From the NCBI RefSeq assembly GCF_036023875.1, contig NZ_CP107931.1, positions 4,960,001 through 5,024,000 on the forward strand: a stretch of DNA of 64,000 nucleotides. The letters are read 5' to 3'. This stretch comes from Mycobacterium sp. NBC_00419 (GTDB lineage: Bacteria; Actinomycetota; Actinomycetes; Mycobacteriales; Mycobacteriaceae). Positions within the stretch are counted from its first letter, which is position 1. Each line of letters begins with the position of its first letter. Positions 35,795 to 46,781 of this stretch are shown here, piece after piece. The notes beneath the pieces are model-generated. The model had not been told where the DNA came from and ran no database searches. It was given only the letters and a program-made list of their open reading frames with translations. Both the position numbers and the translations under genes were made by a program.

Positions 35795-37789
35795 GTGTCT
35801 AAGCTTTCGACCGCCGCGCGTCGGCTGGTCCTGGGGCAACCCTTCCGCAGCGACAAGCTCAGCCACACGCTGCTGCCCAAGCGGATCGCCCTTCCTGTCT
35901 TCGCCTCCGATGCCATGTCGTCGGTGGCATACGCGCCCGAGGAAATCTTCCTGGTGCTCTCGGTCGCCGGGCTGGCCGCGTATTCGATGGCGCCGTGGAT
36001 CGGACTGGCAGTCGCCCTGGTGATGCTCGTCGTGGTCGCGTCCTACCGGCAGAACGTGCACGCCTACCCGTCCGGCGGCGGCGACTACGAGGTGGTGACC
36101 ACCAATCTGGGGCCGACTGCGGGGCTGACGGTGGCCAGCGCGCTGCTCGTCGACTACGTGCTGACCGTCGCGGTGTCGATGGCCTCGGCGATGTCGAACA
36201 TCGGCTCGGCGGTCCCGTTCATCAACGAGCACAAAGTGATCTTCGCGGTCACCGCGATCGTGCTGCTGACGGCGGCCAACCTGCGGGGGATCCGGGAATC
36301 GGGCACCGCTTTCGCCATCCCGACCTACGCCTTCATGATCGCCATGTTCCTGATGCTGCTGTGGGGGTTCTTCCAGATCCACGTCCTGGGCCACCACCTG
36401 CAGGCTGAGTCGGCCGGTTTCGGCCTGCGTTCCGAACACGGTGACGTCATGGGCCTGGCGCTGGTGTTCCTGGTCGCCCGCTCGTTCTCGTCCGGCTGTG
36501 CGGCGCTGACCGGTGTGGAGGCGATCAGCAACGGGGTGCCGGCGTTCCGCAAACCCAAGTCGAAGAACGCCGCGACCACGCTGGCCCTGCTGGGTGGTGT
36601 CGCGGTGACGCTCTTCATCGGCATGATCGTGTTGTCCCTGGAGACCGGCGCCAAGGTCGCCGAGCGGCCCGAGGAACAGCTCATCGGGGCACCGCCGGGC
36701 TACCAGCAGAAGACTCTGGTGGCGCAGCTGGCCGACTCGATCTTCCACAACTTCCCGCCGGGGCTGTTCCTGATCACCGGCGTTACCGCGCTGATCCTGG
36801 TGCTGGCCGCCAACACCGCGTTCAACGGCTTCCCGGTGCTGGGCTCCATCCTGGCCCAGGACCGCTACCTGCCGCGCCAGCTGCACACCCGCGGCGACCG
36901 GCTGGCGTTCTCCAACGGCATCGTCTTCCTGGCGCTGGCGGCCATCGCCTTCGTGGTGGCATTCCGCGCCGAGGTCACCGCGCTGATCCAGCTCTACATC
37001 GTGGGTGTGTTCATTTCGTTCACGCTCAGCCAGATCGGCATGGTGCGGCACTGGACCCGGCATCTGCGCACCGAAACCGACCCGGCGGCCCGGCGCCGCA
37101 TGATCCGCGCGCGGGTGATCAACACCATCGGATTCATCGCCACCGGCTCTGTGCTGATCGTGGTGCTGGTCACCAAATTCGCTGCCGGCGCGTGGATTGC
37201 GATCGTGGCGATGTCGAGCCTGTTCGTCCTGATGAAGGCGATCCACAAGCACTACGACACGGTGTCGCGGGAGCTGGCCGCCCAGGAGGCCGAGCAGGGC
37301 GACATCGTATTGCCCAGCCGCAACCATGCTGTCGTGCTGGTCTCCAAGCTGCACCTGCCGACGCTGCGCGCGTTGTCCTACGCCAGGGCGACCCGCCCGG
37401 ATGTGCTCGAGGCCATCACCGTCAACGTCGACGACGCCGAGACACGTCAGCTGGTGCACACCTGGGAGGACAGCGACGTCACGGTGCCGCTGAAAGTCGT
37501 TGCCTCCCCGTACCGGGAAGTCACCCGCCCGGTGCTGGACTACGTCAAGCGGATCAGCAAGGAAGCCCCGCGCACCGTCGTCACGGTCTTCATCCCCGAG
37601 TACGTCGTCGGTCACTGGTGGGAACAGATCCTGCACAACCAGAGCGCGTTGCGCCTGAAAGGCCGGCTGCTGTTCATGCCCAACGTGATGGTGACTTCTG
37701 TTCCATGGCAACTGAATTCCTCCGAGCGCCTGCACGATATGCAGGAGCAGAACGCGCCCGGTGACGTTCGCCGCGGTTTCGTCGAGTGA
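35795..37789 (+). CDS. APC-superfamily amino acid permease-like transporter
   Basis: A 664-aa protein, Rv2690c-like (657 aa). Twelve or so membrane helices occupy about residues 45-500, starting with 'LPVFASDAMSSVAYAPEEIFLVLSVAGLAAY' and 'YPSGGGDYEVVTTNLGPTAGLTVASALLVDYVLTVAVSMASAMSNI', typical of the KUP/APC group. A soluble C-terminal domain (about 510-664) contains 'LPSRNHAVVLVSKLHLPTLRALSYARATRP', resembling a USP-like regulatory domain. Being divergent from the two TrkA genes, it may move K+ or an amino acid; the substrate is not known. GTG 35795 is chosen; the upstream frame has no similarity. The stop overlaps the next gene (GTGA). Confidence 0.88.
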   Translation: MSKLSTAARRLVLGQPFRSDKLSHTLLPKRIALPVFASDAMSSVAYAPEEIFLVLSVAGLAAYSMAPWIGLAVALVMLVVVASYRQNVHAYPSGGGDYEVVTTNLGPTAGLTVASALLVDYVLTVAVSMASAMSNIGSAVPFINEHKVIFAVTAIVLLTAANLRGIRESGTAFAIPTYAFMIAMFLMLLWGFFQIHVLGHHLQAESAGFGLRSEHGDVMGLALVFLVARSFSSGCAALTGVEAISNGVPAFRKPKSKNAATTLALLGGVAVTLFIGMIVLSLETGAKVAERPEEQLIGAPPGYQQKTLVAQLADSIFHNFPPGLFLITGVTALILVLAANTAFNGFPVLGSILAQDRYLPRQLHTRGDRLAFSNGIVFLALAAIAFVVAFRAEVTALIQLYIVGVFISFTLSQIGMVRHWTRHLRTETDPAARRRMIRARVINTIGFIATGSVLIVVLVTKFAAGAWIAIVAMSSLFVLMKAIHKHYDTVSRELAAQEAEQGDIVLPSRNHAVVLVSKLHLPTLRALSYARATRPDVLEAITVNVDDAETRQLVHTWEDSDVTVPLKVVASPYREVTRPVLDYVKRISKEAPRTVVTVFIPEYVVGHWWEQILHNQSALRLKGRLLFMPNVMVTSVPWQLNSSERLHDMQEQNAPGDVRRGFVE

Positions 37790-38973
37790 CCGTACCCGTC
37801 CCGACCGAACTGGTTCTCGACACCGGTCCGGCAGCAAACGGCGGCAGCTGCGTGGCCCGGCACGAGGGCCGCGTGGTTTTCGTCCGCTACGCGCTGCCGG
37901 GGGAGCGGGTCCGCGCCCGGGTGACTGGCGATCGCGGATCGTATTGGCACGCAGAAGCTTTCGAGATCATTGAACCGTCCCCCGACCGCGTCGAGTCGCT
38001 GTGCCAGATCGCCGGAGTGGACGGTGCGGGCTGCTGCGATCTGGCCTTCGCCGACCCTGCTGCCGCCCGCGCGATCAAGGGGCAGGTGGTCGCCAACCAG
38101 CTGGCGCGCCTGGGCGACTTCACCTGGGACGGTGTCGCCGAACCTGTCGGTGACGGGGCGGCGACGGGTTGGCGTACCCGGGTACGACTGGCGGTGGGCG
38201 ACGACGGCCGGGCCGGTTTCCACCGCTATCACAGCGAGGAACTCGTCACCGATCTGCACTGCGGGCAGCTACCGGCCGGCATGCTCGACGGGCTGGATGC
38301 CATCCGGTGGGAACCCGGCGAGCAGGTGCACGTGGTGCTCGATGACGACGGCGGCCGCCACATCGTGTGCACTACCCGGCAGCCGCGGCGCACGCGTGTC
38401 GTGGAGGGCGCCGAGGAGACCGTGCAGCGCGTCGGTGATCGGGTGTGGCGGGTGCCGGTGACCGGGTTCTGGCAGGCGCACCGCGAGGCCGCCTCGACCT
38501 ACAGCGCGCTGGTGCGCCAATGGGCCGCCGACAGCGCCGCGACCACAGCGTGGGATCTGTACGGCGGGGTGGGGCTGTTCGCCGCGGTGCTCGCCGACGT
38601 CGTCGGTGAGAGCGGACGAGTCCTGTCCGTTGACACCTCGCGCAACGCCACTCGTTCGGCGCGCGCAGCCTTGGCCGATCTGCCGCAGGTCGAGATCCTC
38701 ACCGAGTCGGTACGCCGCGCGCTCGGCGCCGCGCGTGCCGGCGCGGACATCGCGGTACTCGACCCGCCGCGGTCGGGGGCCGGGCGCGAGGTCATCGATC
38801 TGCTCGCCGAAGCCGGGGTCCCGCGGGTCATCCACGTCGGTTGTGAGGCCGCCGCGTTCGCCCGCGACATCGGCCTGTACCGGGCCCGCGGGTACACCGT
38901 CGAGCAGATCCGGGTGTTCGACTCGTTCCCGCTGACCCATCACATCGAATGCGTTGCCCTACTGACGCGGTGA
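37786..38973 (+). CDS. TRAM-domain RNA (uracil-5-)methyltransferase, TrmA/RlmCD family
   Basis: A 395-aa enzyme, Rv2689c-like. An N-terminal TRAM RNA-binding domain (about 5-65) is followed by a Cys cluster ('SLCQIAGVDGAGCCDL') that may hold a [4Fe-4S] group, then the SAM methyltransferase domain with 'AWDLYGGVGLFAAVLADVVG', 'AVLDPPRSGAGREVIDLL' and the catalytic Cys in 'VIHVGCEAAAFARDI'. It should make m5U in rRNA or tRNA; which site cannot be told. GTG 37786 overlaps the permease stop, implying co-translation. Confidence 0.9.
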   Translation: MTVPVPTELVLDTGPAANGGSCVARHEGRVVFVRYALPGERVRARVTGDRGSYWHAEAFEIIEPSPDRVESLCQIAGVDGAGCCDLAFADPAAARAIKGQVVANQLARLGDFTWDGVAEPVGDGAATGWRTRVRLAVGDDGRAGFHRYHSEELVTDLHCGQLPAGMLDGLDAIRWEPGEQVHVVLDDDGGRHIVCTTRQPRRTRVVEGAEETVQRVGDRVWRVPVTGFWQAHREAASTYSALVRQWAADSAATTAWDLYGGVGLFAAVLADVVGESGRVLSVDTSRNATRSARAALADLPQVEILTESVRRALGAARAGADIAVLDPPRSGAGREVIDLLAEAGVPRVIHVGCEAAAFARDIGLYRARGYTVEQIRVFDSFPLTHHIECVALLTR

Positions 38974-39057
38974 AGCCTCGGTAGACTCACCGCCCGAATG
39001 GTGTGCCGGGAAGTCTGGTCGGCAGCGAACCCTGTCCCGTCGACGACGAGGTGAATC

Positions 39058-40377
39058 GTGGCCGAGCGAAAGCCCTTGTTGCAGCGCGCGCTGTTCTCCC
39101 GTGGCTCCTGGTCGGAGACGGCCCGCGTCACCACCATCCTGCGCAAGGAGACCGTCGGCGGCGCGCTGCTGCTCGTCGCCGCTGCGACGGCGCTCATCTG
39201 GGCCAACTCGAAGTGGTCGGCGTCGTATCACAACCTGACGGCCTTCCACGTCGGCACCGACCGGCTCGGCCTGCACCTTGATCTGAGTCTGGGGGGTTGG
39301 GCTGCCGACGGTCTGCTGGCCATCTTCTTCTTCGTCGTCGGGCTCGAACTCAAGCGCGAGTTCGTCGCCGGCGACCTGCGCGACGCGAGCCGTGCGGCGC
39401 TGCCCATCGCCGCGGCCGTCGGCGGCATGGTGGTTCCGGCGGCCATCTTCGTGGCCTTCACCGCCAACGCCGGTGACGGTGCCATGCGGGGATGGGCCAT
39501 CCCGACCGCCACCGACATCGCCTTCGCTGTAGCGGTGCTCGCCGTCATCTCCACCCACCTGCCCTCGGCGCTGCGGACGTTCCTGCTGACCCTGGCGGTG
39601 GTCGACGATCTGCTGGCGATCACCGTGATCGCGGTGTTCTACACCGAGAAGATCAAGTTCGTCGCGCTGCTGGCCGCGTTGATTCCGCTGGCACTGTTCG
39701 CGTTCCTGGTGCAGCGGCGCATCCGGTCCTGGTGGCTGCTGCTGCCACTGGCCGCACTCACCTGGGCGTTCGTCCACGAGTCCGGGGTGCACGCCACGGT
39801 GGCCGGAGTGCTGCTGGGCTTCACCGTCCCGGTGCTGCGCAACGAGCGCGACCACGGTGACACCGGGCCCGGGCTGGCCGAGCATTTCGAGCACGTGATG
39901 CGGCCGGTGTCGGCCGGTTTCGCGGTCCCCGTGTTCGCGTTTTTCGCCGCCGGCGTGACCTTCGGTGGCTATGACGGATTGATGACAGCGCTGCGACATC
40001 CCATTGCGTTGGGGATCGTTTTCGGGCTGGTGCTGGGCAAGACGGTGGGGGTGTTCGGCACCACCTGGATTCTGGCCGCCGCGACCCGCGCCAGCCTGGA
40101 CTCGGCACTGCGCTGGATCGACGTCTTCGGGATGTCGCTGCTGGCCGGTATCGGGTTCACGGTATCCCTGCTGATCGGGGATTTGGCGTACGAATCGGGG
40201 TCCGCACGCGACGACATAGTCAAGGTCGCTGTGCTCAGTGGCAGTTTGCTGGCCGCGTTGCTCGCGGCCATCGTGCTGCGCCTGCGCAACCGCCACTACC
40301 GGTCGGTGTGGCTGCTGGAAACACGTGACGCAGACCACGACGGAATGCCCGACATCTACAAGTCTCAGCAGGACTGA
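39058..40377 (+). CDS. nhaA: Na+/H+ antiporter NhaA
   Basis: A 439-aa antiporter with about twelve helices that exchanges Na+ or Li+ for H+ to control pH and salt. The transport Asp residues are in place: Asp153 in '[15 protein letters not shown]' and Asp183/Asp184 in '[17 protein letters not shown]', equivalent to E. coli Asp133, Asp163 and Asp164 with the same spacing. The tail after about residue 405 is charged. The GTG start follows GAGGTG. TAGACT at 38982-38987 is a possible -10 box, giving a leader of about 60 nt. From memory it is absent here in M. tuberculosis but occurs next to dxs in fast-growing mycobacteria. Confidence 0.94.
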   Translation: MAERKPLLQRALFSRGSWSETARVTTILRKETVGGALLLVAAATALIWANSKWSASYHNLTAFHVGTDRLGLHLDLSLGGWAADGLLAIFFFVVGLELKREFVAGDLRDASRAALPIAAAVGGMVVPAAIFVAFTANAGDGAMRGWAIPTATDIAFAVAVLAVISTHLPSALRTFLLTLAVVDDLLAITVIAVFYTEKIKFVALLAALIPLALFAFLVQRRIRSWWLLLPLAALTWAFVHESGVHATVAGVLLGFTVPVLRNERDHGDTGPGLAEHFEHVMRPVSAGFAVPVFAFFAAGVTFGGYDGLMTALRHPIALGIVFGLVLGKTVGVFGTTWILAAATRASLDSALRWIDVFGMSLLAGIGFTVSLLIGDLAYESGSARDDIVKVAVLSGSLLAALLAAIVLRLRNRHYRSVWLLETRDADHDGMPDIYKSQQD

Positions 40378-40393
40378 TCGCCGAGGGCGTGCG

Positions 40394-40399
40394 TAGACT
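40394..40399 (+). promoter_or_regulatory. -10 box (TAGACT) of dxs, probably leaderless
   Basis: TAGACT is followed by 6 nt and the dxs ATG at 40406. No Shine-Dalgarno precedes the start, which fits a leaderless message from a promoter independent of nhaA. Confidence 0.5.
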
Positions 40400-40405
40400 G
40401 GCCTG

Positions 40406-42313
40406 ATGTTGGAACAGGTCCGCGGCCCTGCTGATCTGCAACACCTGTCGCAAGACGAGCTCAGCGAGCTGGCCGCAGAGATTCGCCAGTTCCTGATCCA
40501 TAAGGTCGCTGCGACGGGTGGGCACCTGGGGCCCAATCTCGGCGTGGTCGAGCTGACGCTGGCGTTGCACCGCGTCTTCGACTCGCCGCACGATCCGATT
40601 CTCTTCGACACCGGCCATCAGGCTTATGTGCACAAGATGCTCACCGGCCGCAGCGCCGACTTCGACTCGCTGCGCAAGAAGGACGGCCTGTCCGGCTATC
40701 CGTCGCGGACCGAGAGCGAGCACGACTGGGTCGAATCGAGCCATGCGTCTTCGGCGCTGTCCTATGCCGACGGCCTGTCCAAGGCCTTCGAGCTCGCCGG
40801 TCACCGCAACCGCCATGTGGTTGCGGTCGTCGGCGACGGCGCACTGACCGGCGGTATGTGCTGGGAGGCGCTGAACAACATCGCCGCCTCGCGTCGCCCG
40901 GTGGTCATCGTCGTCAACGACAACGGCCGCAGCTATGCCCCGACCATCGGCGGCCTGGCCAACCACCTGGCCGGTCTTCGGCTGCAGCCCGGCTACGAGC
41001 GTGTCCTCGAGCGGGGCCGGACGGCGGTTCGCGGCATGCCGTTGGTGGGCGAGGCGTTCTACCAGGCCCTGCACAGCGTCAAGGCCGGGCTCAAGGATGC
41101 GCTGTCGCCGCAGGCGATGTTCACCGACCTGGGATTGAAGTACGTCGGCCCGATCGACGGTCACGACGAGCACGCGGTGGAGAACGCCCTGCGGCACGCC
41201 CGCGGCTTCAACGCCCCGGTGATCGTCCACGTCGTCACCCGCAAGGGCATGGGCTACGCACCCGCCGAGAACGACGAGGCCGAGCAGATGCACTCCACCG
41301 GTGTCATCGACCCGGTGACCGGGCGGGCCACCCAGGCCTCGGCGCCGGGATGGACCGCGGTGTTCTCCGACGCGCTCATCACCTACGCCGCCAAGCGCCG
41401 CGACATCGTCGCGATCACTGCGGCCATGCCCGGCCCGACCGGTCTGTCGGCCTTCGGCGAGCGATTCCCGGACCGGCTCTTCGATGTCGGCATCGCCGAG
41501 CAGCACGCCATGACCTCGGCGGCCGGCTTGGCGATGGGTGGACTGCATCCGGTGGTGGCGATCTACTCGACCTTCCTCAACCGGGCCTTCGACCAGATCA
41601 TGATGGACGTCGCGCTGCACAGGCTGCCGGTGACGATTGTGCTCGACCGGGCCGGTGTTACCGGCAACGACGGCGCCAGTCACAACGGCATCTGGGACAT
41701 GTCGATGCTCAACATCGTGCCCGGTATCCGGGTCGCCGCCCCGCGCGACGGGGCGCGGCTGCGGGAGGAGCTCGGCGAAGCGCTCGAGATCAATGACGGC
41801 CCGACGGCGCTACGGTTCCCTAAAGGACCTGTGGGAGAAGACATTCCGGCCATCGAGCGGCGTGCCGGGGTGGACATCCTGGCCTCGCCGTCCGACGGCC
41901 TCGGCAACGACGTGCTGCTGATTGCGGTGGGCTCGTTCGCCTCGATGGCACTCAAGGTCGCCCAGCGCCTGCGTAACCAGGGGATCGGTGTGACGGTCGT
42001 CGACCCGCGGTGGGTCATTCCCGTACCCGAAGCCATTGCGCCGCTGGCCACGTCGCACAAGCTCGTCGTCACCCTCGAGGACAACGGTGTGCGCGGCGGT
42101 GTCGGCTCGGCTATCTCGGCGGCGTTGCGCGCCGCGGAAATCGACGTGCCGTGCCGCGATGTCGGTGTGCCCCAGCAGTTCCTGGAGCATGCCGCGCGCG
42201 GTGAGGTGCTCGAGCAGGTGGGGTTGACCGAGCAGAACGTGGCCCGCCAGGTGACCGGCTGGGTGGCCGCACTGGGCGCGCTCGACGAGAGTGTCAGCGA
42301 GCAGGTCGACTAA
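40406..42313 (+). CDS. dxs: 1-deoxy-D-xylulose-5-phosphate synthase
   Basis: DXS joins pyruvate and glyceraldehyde-3-phosphate, the first step of the MEP isoprenoid pathway. The 635-aa enzyme has the thiamine diphosphate features '[16 protein letters not shown]', '[19 protein letters not shown]' (GDG...NN) and the transketolase pyrimidine domain '[23 protein letters not shown]' with the catalytic Glu, then the C-terminal domain starting '[25 protein letters not shown]'. Length and order match the M. tuberculosis Dxs1. It is transcribed from its own promoter just upstream. Confidence 0.97.
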   Translation: MLEQVRGPADLQHLSQDELSELAAEIRQFLIHKVAATGGHLGPNLGVVELTLALHRVFDSPHDPILFDTGHQAYVHKMLTGRSADFDSLRKKDGLSGYPSRTESEHDWVESSHASSALSYADGLSKAFELAGHRNRHVVAVVGDGALTGGMCWEALNNIAASRRPVVIVVNDNGRSYAPTIGGLANHLAGLRLQPGYERVLERGRTAVRGMPLVGEAFYQALHSVKAGLKDALSPQAMFTDLGLKYVGPIDGHDEHAVENALRHARGFNAPVIVHVVTRKGMGYAPAENDEAEQMHSTGVIDPVTGRATQASAPGWTAVFSDALITYAAKRRDIVAITAAMPGPTGLSAFGERFPDRLFDVGIAEQHAMTSAAGLAMGGLHPVVAIYSTFLNRAFDQIMMDVALHRLPVTIVLDRAGVTGNDGASHNGIWDMSMLNIVPGIRVAAPRDGARLREELGEALEINDGPTALRFPKGPVGEDIPAIERRAGVDILASPSDGLGNDVLLIAVGSFASMALKVAQRLRNQGIGVTVVDPRWVIPVPEAIAPLATSHKLVVTLEDNGVRGGVGSAISAALRAAEIDVPCRDVGVPQQFLEHAARGEVLEQVGLTEQNVARQVTGWVAALGALDESVSEQVD

Positions 42314-42359
42314 GTCTGTTCGGAGACCCTCGCACGGTGCAGCCTCGGGCCTGCGACGG

Positions 42360-43643
42360 CTAGGCGGGGCTGACCGGGGTGAGCGCAGTGGCGAGCACCG
42401 GCACCGCCAGCTGGCGCTGCCAGTACCGTGCGCCGGCCTCGCGCAGGAACTCGTCGATGGCACCGGCCCGGTCGGCGACATCTGCCTGCCAGTCCCAGCA
42501 CAACCGGCGGACCAATTCCGGCGACACCAGATTCTCGGTGGGTACCCCCACCCGCGCCGACAGCTCGGTCAGCGCGGCGCGTGCGGCGTCCAGGCGTGCG
42601 GCAGCCTCCGGTTTGCGTTTGGCCCAGCGCACCGCAGGCGGCGGACCGTTCTGCGCCTCAGCGGAATCGGTCGGCTCGGGGTTGGCACGGGCGGTCTCGA
42701 GCGCGCCGAGCCATACATGGGCACCGCGGCGCTGCTTACTGCCGCCGAAGATCGGCAGCTTGGTGAGGTCCTCGGCCGTCTTGGGGTCGGCCTGCGCCGC
42801 GGCGATGATCGCCGAATCCGGCAGGATCCGCCCGGGTGCGATATCTCGGCTGCGGGCGATCTGATCGCGCACCGTCCACAGTTCGCGCACGGCGGCCAAC
42901 CCGTGCCGGCTACGCACTTTGTGAATGCCCGACGTCCGCCGCCAGCGGTCCCGCCGGGTGATCTGTGCCGCTGACGTATTGGTGCTGCGCAGGTACTCGA
43001 ATTCCTCTGCCGCCCAATCGCTTTTGTTCTGCTCGGCCAAAATGGCCGCGATCTCCTCGCGCAGCGTGATCAACACCTCGACGTCCAGCGCGGCGTAGTT
43101 GAGCCAGGCATCCGGCAGCGGGCGTTTGGACCAGTCGGCCGCGCCGTGGCCCTTGGCCAGGCCAAGCCCGAGCAGGCGCTGGACCATCGCCGCGAGGTTG
43201 ACCCGGTCGAAGCCCGCCAGCCGGCCGGCCAGTTCGGTGTCGTAGAGCGCCGGCGGGCGAAGGCCCACTTCGGCCAGGCACGGCAGATCTTGATCGGCCG
43301 CATGCAGGATCCACTCGTCCTCGGACAGCACATCGGCGACGGGTTTGAGGACGTCGATCGGGCTGCTGCCGTGGTTGACCGGGTCGATGAGGACGGTGCC
43401 GGCCCCGTTGCGCCGAATCTGGATCAGGTAAGCCCGGTTGGAGTAGCGGAAGCCGGAGGCGCGTTCGGCGTCGATCGCGAACGGTCCGTGCCCGGATGCC
43501 AGCTTCTCGGCCGCCTCGGCGATGTCGGTGACGCTGACCGACAGCGGCGGCACGCCCTCGGCGGGTTCGAGTAGCGGGGTCGCCTCAACTGCTTCTTCGT
43601 CGGGGGTTTCGGGCGCCCCGGCGCCGTCGTCGTCTTCGACCAT
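42360..43643 (-). CDS. RNase D-like 3'-5' exonuclease with HRDC domain
   Basis: A 427-aa protein, Rv2681-like. The DEDD exonuclease domain has 'PFAIDAERASGFRYSNRAYLIQIRR' (Exo I, DxE), 'WILHAADQDLPCLAEVGL' (Exo II) and 'NYAALDVEVLITLREEIAAIL' (Exo III, Y-x3-D). The HRDC domain (about 220-300, 'REDRWRRTSGIHKVRSRHGLAAVRELWTVRDQIAR'-like) follows, then an extension of about 120 residues. Likely roles are tRNA or stable-RNA 3' processing. It is convergent with dxs (46 bp between stops). Its start is 2 bp before the DUF3000 stop on the same strand, so they form one unit. Confidence 0.9.
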   Translation of the reverse strand: MVEDDDGAGAPETPDEEAVEATPLLEPAEGVPPLSVSVTDIAEAAEKLASGHGPFAIDAERASGFRYSNRAYLIQIRRNGAGTVLIDPVNHGSSPIDVLKPVADVLSEDEWILHAADQDLPCLAEVGLRPPALYDTELAGRLAGFDRVNLAAMVQRLLGLGLAKGHGAADWSKRPLPDAWLNYAALDVEVLITLREEIAAILAEQNKSDWAAEEFEYLRSTNTSAAQITRRDRWRRTSGIHKVRSRHGLAAVRELWTVRDQIARSRDIAPGRILPDSAIIAAAQADPKTAEDLTKLPIFGGSKQRRGAHVWLGALETARANPEPTDSAEAQNGPPPAVRWAKRKPEAAARLDAARAALTELSARVGVPTENLVSPELVRRLCWDWQADVADRAGAIDEFLREAGARYWQRQLAVPVLATALTPVSPA

Positions 43644-43644
43644 C

Positions 43645-44226
43645 TCAGGCGCGGGTGCGGGAATTCAGGTCGGTCACTCCCACCGGCGGCAGGCCGGCAG
43701 CGTGCTCGAGAACTTCGCAGAATGCCTGCACGTGGGTGCCCAGCGACATCGTCGTCGCCGTCCACGAGGCGCGCAGCTCCAGCTGATGGGCGCGCGGCGG
43801 ACCGGAGATGTCGCCGTAGCGCACCGAGGTGGTGGCCGTGACGGTTCCGCCCAGCGCGGTGACGTGTTCGGAGCGGGACTCCAGCGCATCCACCAGCCAG
43901 CTCCAGGCCACCTCGGGCAGCAGCGGGTCGACGGCTTCGCTGGAGTCCAGGTCGGCCTGGATGTAGGCGACCAGGCGCATGGTGCCGTCCCAGGCTTCCG
44001 AGCCGTCGGGATCGTGCAGCAGGATCAGTCTGCCGAAGGCGTCACCCTCGGAGCGTTCCGGGATGACCTCGGTCTCCGGCTGCTTGACCTCGGCGCCGAT
44101 GGCATAGCTGTACGGCGCGAGGCGTTGGGGTGGACGGATTGGGCCCAACTCGATCTCGGGCCGCACCTTCGCGGCGCTCATAGCCGCCACCGCCTCGCGG
44201 AATTGCACCGGTTCCGCAGTGGTCAC
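43645..44226 (-). CDS. DUF3000 family protein
   Basis: A 193-aa protein, Rv2680-like. Conserved parts are '[26 protein letters not shown]', '[32 protein letters not shown]' and '[44 protein letters not shown]'. Function unknown, but it is nearly always next to the RNase D-like gene. GTG 44226 is chosen because it begins VTTAEPVQF and TAGCGT lies exactly 8 nt upstream (44240-44235), fitting a leaderless start; ATG 44247 would add seven residues. Confidence 0.82.
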   Translation of the reverse strand: MTTAEPVQFREAVAAMSAAKVRPEIELGPIRPPQRLAPYSYAIGAEVKQPETEVIPERSEGDAFGRLILLHDPDGSEAWDGTMRLVAYIQADLDSSEAVDPLLPEVAWSWLVDALESRSEHVTALGGTVTATTSVRYGDISGPPRAHQLELRASWTATTMSLGTHVQAFCEVLEHAAGLPPVGVTDLNSRTRA

Positions 44227-44234
44227 GTCGATTG

Positions 44235-44240
44235 ACGCTA
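44235..44240 (-). promoter_or_regulatory. -10 box (TAGCGT) of the DUF3000 gene, probably leaderless
   Basis: On the minus strand TAGCGT, 8 nt, then GTG at 44226. The box supports this start over ATG 44247, which lies upstream of it. Confidence 0.45.
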
Positions 44241-44329
44241 GCCGCATCGGCGAGGTCAGGGGGGCAGGCGCGCCGAATTCGCGCCATCGCCGGATTCCCG
44301 GCTTTGCGCACCGTGGCAGCATGGACGCG

Positions 44330-45394
44330 ATGAGTACGCGTCGCGCACTGCCCGAGGCCCCCTTCCTGGCCGCCGCTACGGGCCGCAAACCCAGCCGTGT
44401 CCCGGTGTGGTTCATGCGCCAGGCCGGCCGCTCGCTGCCGGAGTACCGGGCGCTGCGAGCCAAGAACACGATGATGCAGGCCTGTTTCGACCCCGAGTTG
44501 ATCTGCGAGATCACCCTGCAGCCGGTGCGCAGGCACAGTGTCGACGCGGCGATCCTGTTCTCCGACATCGTCGTCCCGCTGCGGGGGGCGGGTATCGACC
44601 TCGACATCGTTCCCGACGTCGGTCCGGTGATTGCCCACCCGATCCGCGCCAAGGCTGACGTCGACGCGATGAAAAGTCTTGAACTGCAGCGGGTCAGCGC
44701 GGTCGCCGAGGCGGTGGGTCTGTTGGTGGACGCGCTCGGCGAGGTGCCGCTGATCGGGTTCGCGGGCGCCCCGTTCACGCTGGCGTCCTACCTGATCGAG
44801 GGCGGCCCCAGCAAGCTGCACGAGAAGACCAAGGCGATGATGCTGGCCGAGCCGGCCACCTGGCATGCCCTCATGGGGGTGCTCACCGACCTGACGATCG
44901 CGTTCCTGAAGGTGCAGCTCGACGCCGGCGTCGACGCCATCCAGGTCTTCGATTCCTGGGCGGGCACGCTGTCGCTGGCCGACTACCGCACCCACGTGCT
45001 GCCGCACAGCACCCGGGTGTTCACCGCGCTGGCCGGCTACGGCGTGCCGATGACCCACTTCGGGGTGGGCACCGCGGAACTGCTCGGCGCGATGGCCGAG
45101 GCGGTCGCCGGTCACGGCGCCCCGGCGGTCGTGGGCGTGGACTGGCGCACCTCGCTGGCCGATGCCGCGACCCGCGTCGGGCCCGGGCTGGCGCTGCAGG
45201 GCAACCTCGACCCTGTGACGCTGCTGGCCGGCTGGCCGGTGGTGGAGAAGGCGGCCCGCGCCGTCGTCGACGACGGGCGGCTGGCCATCGACGCCGGCGC
45301 CGCAGGTCATGTCTTCAACCTCGGCCACGGCGTGCTGCCCCCGACCGATCCCGAGCTGTTGACCGACTTGGTGGCCTTGGTGCACTCGCTGTGA
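44330..45394 (+). CDS. hemE: Uroporphyrinogen decarboxylase
   Basis: HemE removes four carboxyl groups from uroporphyrinogen III to give coproporphyrinogen III in heme synthesis. The 354-aa enzyme has '[20 protein letters not shown]', '[30 protein letters not shown]' with the catalytic Asp, '[17 protein letters not shown]' and '[14 protein letters not shown]'. ATG 44330 (MSTRR) matches the recalled M. tuberculosis N-terminus; ATG 44321 is three codons upstream. The stop overlaps the hemY start (GTGA), so decarboxylase and oxidase are made together. Confidence 0.96.
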   Translation: MSTRRALPEAPFLAAATGRKPSRVPVWFMRQAGRSLPEYRALRAKNTMMQACFDPELICEITLQPVRRHSVDAAILFSDIVVPLRGAGIDLDIVPDVGPVIAHPIRAKADVDAMKSLELQRVSAVAEAVGLLVDALGEVPLIGFAGAPFTLASYLIEGGPSKLHEKTKAMMLAEPATWHALMGVLTDLTIAFLKVQLDAGVDAIQVFDSWAGTLSLADYRTHVLPHSTRVFTALAGYGVPMTHFGVGTAELLGAMAEAVAGHGAPAVVGVDWRTSLADAATRVGPGLALQGNLDPVTLLAGWPVVEKAARAVVDDGRLAIDAGAAGHVFNLGHGVLPPTDPELLTDLVALVHSL

Positions 45395-46752
45395 CCGTGA
45401 AAACCTCCTATTGCATTGTGGGGGGCGGCATCTCGGGGTTGGTGGCCGCCTACCGCATTCGTGCCGCGGTCGGCGGGGACGCCACCATCACCCTGTTCGA
45501 CCCGGCCGACCGCCTCGGCGGCATCCTGCGCACCGAATCGCTGGGCGGTCAGCCGGTGGACATCGGCGCCGAGGCGTTCGTGGCGCGCCGCCCCGAAGTG
45601 CCGGCGCTGCTGGCCGAACTGGGCTTGGCGGACCGCCAGATCAGCACCACCGGGGTCCGCCCGACGATCTTCAGCCAGGGCCGAATCCATCCGCTGCCGC
45701 CTGACACCGTCAACGGCGTCCCGACGTCGGCGGCGTCGGTGACCGGGTTGGTCGACGACGCGACGATCGCGCAGATGGCCGCCGAACCGCACCGCCGACT
45801 GCAGTGGCAGGCCGGCGCCGACCCCGCCGTCGGCGCGGTGGTGGCCGACCGGTTCGGCGAACAGGTCGTGGCCCGTTCCGTCGACCCGATGCTGTCCGGG
45901 GTCTACGCCGGTTCCGCGGCGACCATCGGCATCCGCGCGGCGGCGCCCACCATCGCAGCAGCGCTGGACGCGGGCGCGACCAGTCTCACCGAGGCGGCCA
46001 GGCGCGCACTGCCCGGTGGCAGCCGCGGCCCGGTATTCGGCGCCATCGAGGGTGGTTACCAGGTGCTGCTGGATGCGCTGATCCAGCGCAGCGGGCTGCA
46101 GTGGGTGCAGGCTGCCGTCAACCAGATCACCGCCGACGGCGCGGGCTGGTCGGTACGCGACGACGAGGGCACCCACCGGTACGCCGACGCGGTGATCCTC
46201 GCCGTGCCTGTGCCCCGGTTGCCCGCACTCATCGGCGAGATCGCGCCCCGCGCGGCCGCGGTGGCGGCCGGGATTCCGGTGGCCTCGGCCGCGGTGCTGG
46301 CGATGGCCGCACCCGGCGGCACGCCGTTTCCGCCGCAGTCCGGTGTACTGGTGGCCAGTGGAGAACGCTTGCACGGCAAGGCGATAACGCTGTCGAGCCG
46401 CAAATGGGGCAGCCGCGGCAACTGCGAGCTGCTGCGCATGTCGTTCGGCCGCTTCGGCGACGACATCGCGCGGTCGACCTCGGACACCGACCTTGCGGCC
46501 TGGGCGGTGGCCGACCTGTTGACGGTGTTCGGCATCAACGTCGACCCGGTCGACATCCTCGTGCACCGCTGGCTCGATGCAATGCCGCAGTACGGCCCCG
46601 GTCACGCCGCGCTGGCCGCACAGTTGCGGGCCGACCTGCCCGCGACGCTGGCCATCGCGGGCAACTACCTCGACGGCATCGGCGTGCCTGCCTGCCTGGC
46701 GGTGGCCGGGAGCGCGGCAGCGGCTGTGGTGGCCGCCACCACGCGCAAATAA
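45391..46752 (+). CDS. hemY: Coproporphyrinogen III/protoporphyrinogen oxidase
   Basis: FAD- and O2-dependent oxidase. In actinobacteria the HemY type mainly oxidises coproporphyrinogen III to coproporphyrin III (also called CgoX) for the branch that ends with ChdC. The 453-aa protein has the FAD motif '[17 protein letters not shown]', '[36 protein letters not shown]' and the C-terminal FAD contact '[30 protein letters not shown]'. The GTG start overlaps hemE by four bases. chdC follows 29 bp later. Confidence 0.95.
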   Translation: MTVKTSYCIVGGGISGLVAAYRIRAAVGGDATITLFDPADRLGGILRTESLGGQPVDIGAEAFVARRPEVPALLAELGLADRQISTTGVRPTIFSQGRIHPLPPDTVNGVPTSAASVTGLVDDATIAQMAAEPHRRLQWQAGADPAVGAVVADRFGEQVVARSVDPMLSGVYAGSAATIGIRAAAPTIAAALDAGATSLTEAARRALPGGSRGPVFGAIEGGYQVLLDALIQRSGLQWVQAAVNQITADGAGWSVRDDEGTHRYADAVILAVPVPRLPALIGEIAPRAAAVAAGIPVASAAVLAMAAPGGTPFPPQSGVLVASGERLHGKAITLSSRKWGSRGNCELLRMSFGRFGDDIARSTSDTDLAAWAVADLLTVFGINVDPVDILVHRWLDAMPQYGPGHAALAAQLRADLPATLAIAGNYLDGIGVPACLAVAGSAAAAVVAATTRK

Positions 46753-46781
46753 CGCGAGGCCCGCGTGGCACGATGGGTGCC

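Noticed and set aside
35780..37837. A 685-codon open frame on the minus strand opposite the APC permease
   Set aside because: The product is His/Gln/Arg/Asp-rich with no family motifs, while the plus strand encodes a clear 12-helix permease. It is a GC-rich shadow frame.
38959..40611. A 550-codon minus-strand frame opposite nhaA and the dxs start
   Set aside because: It is low-complexity (Gly/Gln/His/Arg) and crosses two real genes and their promoters; it is not a protein.
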